Shown here: piece by piece, positions 25,501 through 37,500 of the stretch | Position numbering within the stretch: position 1 is the stretch's first letter | How the letters are laid out: each line of letters begins with the position of its first letter | Source: Pseudoips prasinana | Lineage: Eukaryota > Arthropoda > Insecta > Lepidoptera > Nolidae | Reading direction: 5' to 3' | NCBI GenBank assembly: GCA_951640165.1 | Contig: OX621253.1 | Location: forward strand, 12,914,001 to 12,978,000 | Length of the DNA: 64,000 bases | The notes under the pieces: generated by a model | The model's database searches: none | Seen by the model: the letters and a program-made list of their open reading frames with translations, nothing else | What the model was told of the DNA's origin: nothing | Made by a program: the position numbers and the translations under genes

Positions 25501-28500
25501 AACTCTTTATTGCCTGTGTCAAATCTGGAGTTCAAGAGTTCATCTATAAAGTCAGTGGATCGAAAATCAGACTTATCATTGCTCTTTTCGTCGGACTGTC
25601 CCATTGCACAGTAGAATTCATTTTTGAGATCTTGGAAAATGTCTTGCATAGATATACCATCCAAAAGATCATGATTCAAATCTTCAAATATAGCGTCTTT
25701 CACTTCCGGCGGCAACAGGTCCGCTGTGTTTTGTGGCTCTTCTTCATCTTGCTGTTCTTGTTTGCATACATTTTCCAATAAATACTCCACAACTTGCTTC
25801 ACTGCTAAATCTTCTAGAGTTACTGTGTTCCCAAACTTAATTGGTGATTTATCGTTTTTGAACATGAGCACAGATTTGCTGGATCCTGTCTCGATGCTTT
25901 TATGCCATGCTCCAATTTCGGCCATGACTCTGTCCACAACATGTATATCTAGTGTATGGTCGACTGTTATGTTTACTCCAAAGTCAAACCCTGGAAGTGG
26001 CTCAGCAAGTATCAGCTTAGTCTTGATGGTATACCTCACAATTTTAGAAGGCTTTTTGCATGACCAAAATAGCCGTGAACAAGAAAAGTCCACTGGCATT
26101 AAAAACTCCTCGAAATCTGATACAGATGGTACTATTTTTCCAAGGCTATGGATAGTCAAGGAGCCCAAAATAAACTGTACTTTATTGATTTCACTGTATC
26201 TTTTCTTCTTCTTGTCGAGTTCAACATACACTGGCCTTGTGAGTTCAAAGTCAGCATCTTTCTGTAGACTTTTCTTGGGGACATCTTTCCCATGGGATGG
26301 ACAAAATACTCTCTTGTCATCCATAAAAGCACAGCTCTCCTTCCTCGCGCAGGAATAGTGATATGTTTCGCTGCAGTTTTTTGCGCAACAGCCCACACTC
26401 GCACCTTTCACTTCACAAGCTGCGCATTTGATCATTTTCCCTCTAGATATAGCTGAGTGGACATTTTGAAGAGATCCATCTATTTCCTCGAATACCTCAG
26501 CAGACCAGAGGGCGCAGTTGGCGTGTATCCAATCATTTTGGCCGCAATAAAGTAATCTGCCCTCCATTGAAGGCGAAGCGTCACCGACAACTTTGCAAAG
26601 GACACATGATCTGGAATCCACCGCCGGGTAGAACTCTAATAAATCTTCTTCAAATTTGTCACCGTCGACTTCTAACTTCGGCACTATTTGGTCCACTGGC
26701 CTCTCTATCGATTGTATGGCTGCCTTCACGTTGTTTTCAGAGATATCGTGGTCTTTCATTGATTCTGAATCTTCGTGTTCGCCCTCAACTTCCAAGTTCG
26801 GCTGAAGGCAATTGTTTTCACAGTCAAACCAAGGGAAGGTTTCTGAGAATAAGACTTTGTATATTGACGTCAAATCTTCGCTCGACGTCCTTTGGATGAC
26901 GTCTTTCATCTCGTGATTGAAATCTTTTAATGAAACATAGCCATCACTGTTAACTCTTTTCTTGATGTCAAGTAATGATGGGGAAATTATGCGATCTGCA
27001 TCGTCACTGATGTGATCGATATCTGATGTATTAGACTGACGAATGACAACCGGGCTAAGGTCTTGTTCGCTGCGAGCTTGAGGAAAGCTCTTGATCGGTT
27101 CGTCATCGTCCGATATCGCTTCATATTTGTCGTCATGGACAGTCGTAGGCAACATAGTAGTCGCCTTTTCTGTTTTAGTAGGAGGAGGATAATTTTCGTG
27201 TACTTCAACACACGAAGATTCGAATTCCGTCTTAGTTCCATAAAGCCCCGTCGAGAAGCATATTTCTTTATTCTGCATCAACGGCTCTTGGAGATTGACT
27301 ACTTTATGAGACGTATGTGGAATTTCCTCTTTCTCCATATTGACATCTTCTAGTAAAGATGAACACTGCCATACTCGTGGGGTGTTAGCTTCGTCAAATT
27401 TGTTCTGCGGGAAATTGGTATTCCGCCTTCCTCTCGCCGTGTTTCTGTATACTTTGGTCTCGGAAGTCTTCATGGTGTCATCTACGACATCGAAATGTAA
27501 TTTTCTTATAGCTTGAGGTGACATAAGTCGGAATGGCTTATTAGGTACTGGAGTATTCTTATGTGGCGTTAGTTTGAGTAACGCGCAAGCTTTTTTGTTC
27601 TTAGCGAGTAGTTTCAATAGATGGAGTAGTCTGCCTTTGAGGTGGTCTGTGAGCATTTTTCTCCAGGGTTGTTCGTTTGGCATACATTTACAGCAAATGT
27701 ACTCTATTGAGGGAGGCAAAGCTGATAGGAGCTGATATCCTTCACCTGTGAGTCCCTCGCAACTAGCGTGAACCCATCGGCCGCACCAACCACACTCCAT
27801 CATCTGAAATAGAAGACACCAAATTTAAAAATCGATAATACGTCCGGCTATGAATATATACAATCTAACTTTTATTTAAGGTAATATTAAAAGACATATA
27901 GTAAATTACTGTATACTCTGGGGAACTATTTGTTACGATAATTCGAGGAACAATCAGAAATGTTTATTATAAAAGGAAAGGAAGTTGCATGGGTATAAGT
28001 AAATCTATTGGATCCATATGAATGATGACACTAGTATAGTGTGGAGTTTTAACATACCTTGCTATCAAAGTCGTTATCTCTGTAACAAGCTTGGCAAAGC
28101 GGGCAATAGTTGCCCTTCTGGCGTAGCTTAAAGCAAGGACCGCAGAATGGCAAGCTCCCAACAAACTTGCTCACGCGGCTGCTGTCACAACTTTTGCATT
28201 TTAAACACGCACTGCAAATCTGAAAAGAAAAATTGCTTGAATGTAACAAGAACATATAATCTTTCAAGTTTATCTGATTAAAAGTATCTTTTATTTTATT
28301 GTATGGACAATGGTTATTCTAGTGCCAGAGCTATTCAAGCTGCTCATTAGGACTCAGACAAGGCATAAAAACTGTTCCCTCACCATTACAACCGGGATAA
28401 AATAAATAAATAAACTTCGATCGACTGCTTAACGTGTCATCCCAAGCATGAAAATGTTCAGAAATAAAAACCATATTTGGCGGTCACGGACGTATACTCA

Positions 28501-31500
28501 CTTCGCGCCTAGACGCTTAACCACACCAATCACTAACGGACGTTTAAAACAACTGGCTATGATCTATGACCGCCTCACAATTACTGGAACTGTAAAATTT
28601 CTACCGAGTTTTTGGGCGATGTTTCTCAGTATCTACCTTCTTATGCATTAGCAAGGAAAAATTTTACGAATCTATCGGGACATAACACATTAACGAAATA
28701 TTGTTTTTTATTTGAATTGGTGAGATTAAAAGCCTTGTAGGTATATTGTATATCGGATCTCTAATATGACTCTGGCTCCGAATAGTGACAGCGCGGGTTC
28801 CTTCAGGAATAAATAGTGTGGTCTAGCTGAGTGAGCTCGTTACCTGCGGCCAGTCGCTGCGGTGGTCGGGCGGCGGCGCGGGCAGGCAGGCGGCGTGGTA
28901 GTGGCGCGCGCAGGCGCGGCAGCGCAGGCGCGCGGCCGGGCGCGCGCACGCGGCGCACGCCACGCAGCGCGCGCACGTCCAGCCGCCTAGTAATAGTCTG
29001 ACCTAGACGAGTGAGCTAGTTACCTGCGGCCAGTCGCTGCGGTGGTCGGGCGGCGGCGCGGGCAGGCAGGCGGCGTGGTAGTGGCGCGCGCAGGCGCGGC
29101 AGCGCGGGCGCGCGGCCGGGCGCGCGCACGCGGCGCACGCCACGCAGCGCGCGCACGTCCAGCCGCCTAGTAATAGTCTGACCTAGACGAGTGAGCTAGT
29201 TACCTGCGGCCAGTCGCTGCGGTGGTCGGGCGGCGGCGCGGGCAGGCAGGCGGCGTGGTAGTGGCGCGCGCAGGCGCGGCAGCGCAGGCGCGCGGCCGGG
29301 CGCGCGCACGCGGCGCACGCCACGCAGCGCGCGCACGTCCAGCCGCCTAGTAATAGTCTGACCTAGACGAGTGAGCTAGTTACCTGCGGCCAGTCGCTGC
29401 GGTGGTCGGGCGGCGGCGCGGGCAGGCAGGCGGCGTGGTAGTGGCGCGCGCAGGCGCGGCAGCGCAGGCGCGCGGCCGGGCGCGCGCACGCGGCGCACGC
29501 CACGCAGCGCGCGCACGTCCAGCCGCCGCCTCCCGCCGCCTCCTCCGCGCACCAGCTGTGGTACCACTCGCAGCAGGACCCGCACACCAACATCTGCACC
29601 ACACAACATTGTTAAAACACTTCGAAAACTTATCGGAAAAAATAATATAGTTTACTAGCTGTGCCCCGCGGTTTTACCCGCATTAAATTTTATCAATTAT
29701 CACAGCTTCTCCCCGTAGGTGATAGAGTGATAATATGTAGCCTAAAAGTTGACGCGACCTCTTAGTATATTCATGCAAAATCTGAAGTAAATTGATGCAG
29801 TAATTTTTGAGTTTAGCCCAGACATACGTACAGACAAAAAGACAAAAATTCTAAAAACTATATTTTTGGTTTCAATATCGATTGTACTACACGCCTCAAG
29901 TATCCTTTTAAAAAAATATTGAATGTACAGTTTTGACTTTACTACGACTTTATTATATGTATAGATTGATCAACTCCTGGAATTCGACTATACGTTTTTT
30001 TTTTTGGTGTCTTTATTCAATAAAAATATAGTTTAAGTATTATAAAGTTGTCTGTATCTAGTGCACATAAGGTGTTCCAATTGTACAGACGCCAGCACAT
30101 CCAGCTACCCTAATGTGTCAAATTTCTTTTATAGATTTTCAACTTTATCACAAAAGCATAAGGTTCCTTTTCAATTGGGGAAATTTGACAGATTGGAGTA
30201 GCTTGATGAGCTGGCGTCTGTACAAATAACGAATATTCTGCCATTACTGGTGTACAAATATTTTCCAATCACTAAATTCTGTAGGCTTTAACGATTGATT
30301 AAGTTATTTTTAACCTTTATTTAAATTGTGGTGGTTATCCCACAAGTGCCATAAATAATAGTTGCAGTTGAACCTTTATTTATTTAAACGCTGATTACTA
30401 TCCCGATGTACGGCGACTTAACCGGTAGCCCCCTGGTCGTAAGTTTGATGGGTGGGGCCAGGACAAATCTTTGTGTGATGAGTATGATTATTTGTTGTCT
30501 GGGTGTAATTTATCTATAATATATTCAGGTATATATAATTATGTTAATCAATTGTCTGGTAAGTATAGGATCTGTCTAGTTAATGATCGATGATATTGTG
30601 TTAATTGTCCCAAGATATTCTTTTTTTGTAACTTAAGTGCCTATAGGAAGCTACCTGTCCTATTATTGGGTTTTCTCTATATGTATTACATAACCCAGAC
30701 ATTATCGGCAGCATGAACTACTCTGCTATCCCTTATAAAGTAATATATAACTAACTGCTGTCCCTGTACTACTCTAATACCAAGTGGGTTAAATAGCAAA
30801 AAGCAGAAAAGTTAAAGGACTAAAAATTAGAAAAGTTAATTGAACACCTTGTAGTTGGTAAAAATTACGTTACATTTATTCGGGAGATCCTAGTCAAAAT
30901 ATTAAGGCAAAGTTAGAAATTAATTGTATTGTCATTGGTCCTTGATACATGTAATCATTTTTCAAGTTAAACAGGCTCTTGCCAAAGATAGTTTCTGAAA
31001 ATTCCCTTACATACTTAGAGGTCAATCTAATTAAGGTGTGTTAATAACACATAAGTTGTAGTGGATTACAGTACAACTATTATTTTATTTTTTAAATTTT
31101 CTGTTATGCTTTATTCATTTTAGATTTTAGTCATCTGATTTTGATGATTTGTTTCAGTCTAATCTATTGGGGAATGTAATTGTTTTTTGTTTACTGTAAA
31201 AGTTGATTGTATCTTCTTAAAATAAATTGGTGTGTAGCCATAATTGATTCCAAACAGGCGGGTGCTGAAGTATAGGCCATACCTTATTCATTGTGCAATG
31301 CACAGAGTTAATTGTATTGTCAAATCATTGTGCAATTTGTGTAATTTAATTGAAATTTGGTGCAAAATATCAGTTTAAATGAGTCTAACTATTTTAACTG
31401 GTATGTTGCACCAGATTTCAACTTTTATTTTATAAGGCAGGGGGAATCCCTATGCATATACCTTAAGCCAGGTGGATGCGCATGCCTCCCGCAAGAACCA

Positions 31501-34500
31501 GATTTCGACTTAACTAGCAAGACTTTATTAATCACTAGTTAAATTAAATAATAACACAGGTCTGCAATGGTTTTCCCCTTTCAGTTTTGATGAGCGATTT
31601 GGATAGATTTTGGGGCGCTGATTACGGGAAAAATATTAAAAAAATTCCATCACGTCAGGATTTTTAGTTATAGATCATCCTTTTTTTTGCCTAAATTACT
31701 TAAGCCTTCCTAGTAATTTATTAATTATTTTATTTTAATCGTATCTTATTGAACAAAAAACACACTAAATGGTTGAAGTAGACATTAATGAATGAGTTCT
31801 CATAAATGTAGTTAAACATAACTTTTAATTAAGTATGTGATATACCCTTATTATCAAAAAAAACTAGTGGATTTTTAGGTCATTTGCTAAAGACCTCATT
31901 TCTTGTAGGCTAAATGCTTTTTTTATAGAAATTAACTTAAATCGTTAGAAGACAGTTAATGAGGGTAGATTAATATTATTTTGTATAAATAGCACCATCA
32001 CTATTTTTAAAAAGTCAGTACTTCTGTGCAATTCGTAACGCTTACTTGAAAAATGTCATCGCGAAAGTGTTTAAACTCTCCGGACAATTTTTGCTACATT
32101 TGTGGGCAATTTATGCTGAGAAAAGAGCAGCATAACATAACCGAATTTATAAGGAACGTTTATAATATGTATTTTGGCCTATCAATCGCCAATCAAGATA
32201 AACAGTGGGTCCCACATAAAGTTTGTACCACCTGCGTTCGTGAACTTGAAAATTGAATTAGAAGCCTGGAAATATTTTAAGGAAGTAGTGAGGCATTTTC
32301 AAGGAAACCATAAAAGTCCAAATTATGAGGAAATTGTAAAGAAAATGATTGAAAATTTCGGCAAAATGGGATGTTCGATGAGCATTAAACTTCACTTCCT
32401 TAATTCGCATTTGGACTACTTTCCTGATAACTTGGGAGCTGTAAGTGAAGAGCAAGGCGAAAGATTTCACCAGGACTTGAAGGAGATGGAACGTCGCTAT
32501 CAGGGAAAGTGGAATAAAGTAATGATGGCAGACTACTGTTGGCTATTAAAGCGTGATGATCCAAGTCGGAATTTCAAGCGAAAATCTCACAATCGGAGCT
32601 TCGGTGAAAAAAAAGCAAGATACCATAAAAGTATTTAATATTTTTAATTTATTTATTACTGTTTGTATTTTTAATGTTTTAAGTTTAGTAATATAATTGT
32701 TACTTCATTGTAATAAAAAAAAACTTTGTAAAGTTGGCCTTTTTTCCGATTTCACATAAAAGGATTTTTCAAAAAAACTGAGGGTGATAGGACAAATCCA
32801 AGTACATATTCGTAATCAGCGCACCAAAATACCTCAAGATCAGCAATCAAATCCAAAAGGGGAAAGTAAGAGTTCAAATTTGCAGACCTGTGTAATAATT
32901 ACAAATTCTTCGAAACATATATGCTACAACATTGAGTCAATCAAACAAGTTTAATAACAGAGTTTCAATTAATCTGATTCAGGAGGTGAGTAAATACAAG
33001 CCATAAATACACTCTAGTTGATAGAGTGGATACTATGTTAGTGCTAGAAAATTATTCAAGGAATGAAATCAGGCGTAACTTTGCGAAAATCCATAACATT
33101 CAAAATATAAAATTAAATGTAGTGTTAATTGCGCAAATTTTGAAAATAGTCTATGGAGGACTGAAACATGTGTTTTTTAGCGGAATTAACACTACATGTT
33201 AATTGTGTATTTCGAAAAATATACAACTGAAAACTTTGTGTACACAAAAAGAAAAACAATTAATATTATCTTACCTTCTCTTTCCCAGCGCTCCCACATA
33301 AGAAGCACAACCGGGCCACAGTAAAAGACATAGTTCCAATCAGACCAAATCCTGTGCTGCAAACTTCATCAGGGTCATAGCTCTCCCAGAAGTCAACACA
33401 AATCAGCTCTGGCCGATTCTGGCCACATTTCTGTGATCTGCTGCGCACCTAAACATATAGGAAACAGAAAAATTTAATATAACAATCACATTAAAATTAT
33501 TACTAACTGTCTCAATAAAATATCTGATGTAAAAGACGAAAATTTATATAAAAATGTTTAAAGTAGTATGCATTTTAACCCTAGTCTTGTGTGATTGTAA
33601 GTACAGATGCCATTTAGTGGATAAGCATGCATATTCAATAATGCCTATAATATGTGTTCAGCTCTGTTCTCATTACCCTCAATGAAGTAAAGCACAGTGA
33701 AACGTTTTTATATAAAACTAATCTTTTACAACACACATTCTATCTCTTTGTCTTGTCTGATGGTAAGTTTCTATAGCAAAATAAATATTAGGTATATTTT
33801 TAATTAAAAAAAAATACTTACATTTGTAATGTTAGTAAGAGGTTTCATCACTGTTTTCTTAGGTATAAGATCCAAAACAGTCTCATCTTCACTGGACTCC
33901 GCTTTGCTCTGTATTTTAACAGGCACAGGCACTTCTATCTTCCTCTTCTTTGTCTCTACTAGTAAATCCACACCACAGTCTTTTGTCACCAAAGCATCTG
34001 ATACTTGTGGTACTTTGTTCTCCAAATCAACTTCAGTATCACAAGTGGATAATTCTGGTGTTTCTCCATCCTTCTCCATAACCAATGTACTCTCATCATC
34101 AAGCTTATCTTTATCTTTTTCATCTATAGTGGGGAATGTGGCAATAGGTTGTCCTAATACAATAGATGCACTTCTACATACATGCTTAACCCTAGGTCCT
34201 TTGAGTTCAACCTTCTGTCTCTTAGGATCTTCGATTTGTTTGGTTTCCCCTTTATCTTTTTTCCGAACTTTTATCTTTGTTAGTTGACGCTTCCTACTTG
34301 TGTTGATGTCTTCATTCGTCTCATTTGTAACTGGACGGTCTTTAGAAGTTTTATCCTGGAATTCAAATTGTTCATTAGAATATTGAAAATATGTTCTATT
34401 TTAAATTTAAATTTTATTCATGTTTAAGTTGTAATTTTATTTTCTGCATTGTGTATAATTTTAATTATTGATATGCATAAGTACACCATGTGTTCTTAAG

Positions 34501-37500
34501 TGCAATTAATATATTTCCGATTCTGTTCGATCTGTAAGATTATATATCTTTCCTTTCTCCTCTGTTATACATTTACAGAATAAATAGAGAGTATAAATGG
34601 TAATGTCAAAAGAAAAAGGGAGAAAGACAGGGAAATGGCAACAGTTCTCACAGAAATATTTTTCTGATGGTTTCAGTAGGTTATTGCAAATTACATCAGC
34701 AGTAGCCCAAGAAAAAAGTACATAGAAGATAGTTGAGACTGTCAATAGATAGCTCTTTTAATACCAGCATAAGAAATTTGGTTCTTACCTCTGTTTTCTC
34801 AATTTCCTCAACCTTTTTGGTAGGTTTCAATGTTCCAAAGATCTTATTGTCATTTTCCGTGTTATTGATAGCAAATACTGGAGGGTTTGTAGTTGTATTT
34901 GTAGTAGGTATCCTCAATGGATTTGCTTGTGTTAGAGGACCTTGCGTTTTAACACTGGACCTCATGTATGGAGGCAACATAGCAGTGAGGCCTGCTCTTA
35001 CATCTGATGGTACTCGGAAAGCCTTCATACACATTTTAAGCCAGCAAGCTGGACATCTTGATTTGTTTGTGCATCGGATCAGCTTCCATTGTTGAGAACG
35101 GACTATAGGTGGTACATGGCAATTACCTACAAATAATTATTACTAAATAACATGGGACATTATTCACACACAGCCCTCTTATCCCAAACTAAGCAAAGCT
35201 TATACTATGGAAATCAGATAACTAACTCTTTCTTTTGTAAATACATACTTATATAGATAATTACACCCAGACACAGGACAAACAAACATGTTCATACACA
35301 TAAATATCTGTCTTAGGTGGGAATCGAACCCACTGCCTGCAGTGTGAAAAGCAAGCATTCACCAACATTGTCAACTATCCAGATTTCCATCGAAATGTCA
35401 TCGAAAGCACAAAAAAATTCATTGATAGCATTAGTAACTTAGTGTAAGTAAGCATTGTCTGGTGACATTAAAAAACTCATTGCTAGTATCTGGTAGTCGC
35501 AATGTAGGTAAAACTTGTATTGGGCCTATAGTGCACTGATAAGAGGTGGTTTGCAAAATAGAAAAATAGCTAATGTACAGATACCAGCACATCCAGCTGC
35601 TCCAATCTGTCAAATTACTTTCATAGATTTTCAACTTTATCTCATAAAAAATAACATTCACTTTCTATTGGGGAAATTTGACAGATTGGGGTAGCTTGAT
35701 GTGCTGGCGTCTGTACTATCAATAGACATTTCATTGTCAAGCTTCACACCTATACTTTCCATATAAAAAATCATTGGAAGTTTCATTTAATTGTTAGGAT
35801 AAGAACAAAATTTCAAAAGATAATTAAACATACCTTCTCTTTTCAAACACTGTAACACTATAGGGCCTGTCTCATGAGATAGTTTTTCTTTTCTCAGCAT
35901 CTTAGATATGAACTTGCGGCATGATTCACATGAATATATTCCAAACTTCCTAGCTTGTTTCACAAATCTATAGAATCTTACTGCGCCACAAACTCCACAT
36001 GTCACCGTGGCTGGTGGAGTTGGAGCTGAAAAATAAAGGAGAAATTAAGTACCTAGTTCAAGAGAATGTGTTCTAATGAGAAACATATAAGGACTTTTTA
36101 GGTGTCTCTACAACTTGCAGAGAAAGATTGTAGTAGATTTTGTATCCAGTTTATATTCATATCTGTTAAATCAAAATTATAACCTTAAGTTCTAGCAGTG
36201 CTTTTGCTACAAAGTAGAAAAGAAAACCATTACTCTGTTGCAGTGAATAATATTAAGTAGAATACTTAAACCTCACTAAAACATTATTGAAATCTGTTGA
36301 TTTAACTTTTACAAGACACCAAAAATTTCCTCTTTCATCACTAAAGCACAAAAGATTGCCTATAATAAGTTGATAATTATAAGTCACTAGCTGTGCCCCG
36401 CAGTGTTACCCGCGTTAAATTTTATAAATTTTCTTTGCTATAAACCTCACGGAGCCCGAGACCTTTCCAACGAATGCAAAACCGTGGAAAACGGTTCGTG
36501 CGTTCTGGAGTTATAGAGTCAGGAAGGAAAACCCGAGTTATTTTTATATAGTAGAAGATAGTAGGATTTAACTATTTTAAATTTAAAACTGTTTTCAATT
36601 TAAACAATGGCACTGACTTTCTTTGCAGCAGAACAATTATTACCAACAACTGCAGAACATGAAGGCATGGATATACTATGCACATGCAACAACTTTTTTG
36701 GAAAACATATGATGATTTGGTAATATCATACAGAAAACAAGAGCTCTAACAGCTCTTACTAAAAAAATCCTTCATTGTCTTGGTCATGAGAAGCATGAAT
36801 AAACAAAGTGAAGTAAAAGCAACCTTTTATACTGCCATCAATGTATACTGGTGACCAATAGCAACCCAAGCCCTAAACTTTAGCATTTAATATAAGAGTA
36901 TTTATGTAAACAATCTTTCACCCCATTTACCTGATTAGTCACTAATTCAAAAATGTTTCTTCAATGATACATACAGAAGTGCTAATAATATAAAGTCTCC
37001 TAACACAGGCATTATATACTTTAAAGGAGGCTTTGGATACTTGTAATGTTATCATTATAAACATTATAATTTCAGATTTATTAAGATTTATCATGGCTTT
37101 TTTAAGTTCCCTACATTGTTTGAATTAAATTCTTCATACATATTCCATAAAATGTAAATGGACATAATAATAATCTTAAATACTTACAGGAGGAAGGTTG
37201 CACAGTTGAGAATGGACCATCTACAGTCGTAGTAGGTGGTGTGGTTGGATTGAGCTGCAGCCGAGCTTCTCGGAGGATAATCTTTCCTCTGAGTAATTGT
37301 GATGCTGATGTTTTATCTTTTTCTGGACTGGGAGGGGCAGGTTTCTCTTGTTCATCACCACTGGCTCCAGGACTGGCGCTGTCCCAACTGTCCTCATCAG
37401 ATTCACTGCTGGTACTACTAGTGCTGCTGGCATCAGATATGTCCATCAGTTTCCTCATTGCATGTCCTGTTCTATCCTCCTTAGTAGGTTCTTGTGATTT

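Larger units (their letters stand above)
31555..32892 (+). mobile_element. 1.34-kb TIR element with internally deleted ORF (trx intron 6)
   Basis: The left end CACAGGTCTGCAATGG and the right end TTGCAGACCTGTG are inverted. Similarity continues inward: TTTTCCCCTTTCAGTTTTGA and GGGGCGCTGATTACG on the left pair with CTTTCCCCTTTTGGATTTGA and GGTGCGCTGATTACG in the right end read in reverse, about 80 imperfect bp. The 6-bp direct repeats TAATAA at 31549-31554 and 32893-32898 look like a target duplication. Inside are the two ends of a protein family seen in many copies in arthropods. The layout fits a deletion derivative of a DNA transposon. Superfamily not recognised. Confidence 0.7.

Noticed and set aside
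25726..26358. 210-codon plus-strand ORF opposite trx exon 9
   Set aside because: Antisense shadow of the extended PHD and FYRN region.
28846..29525. Separate GC-rich gene or CpG island on the plus strand
   Set aside because: The GC-rich sequence is fully explained by four copies of the trx PHD exon on the minus strand.
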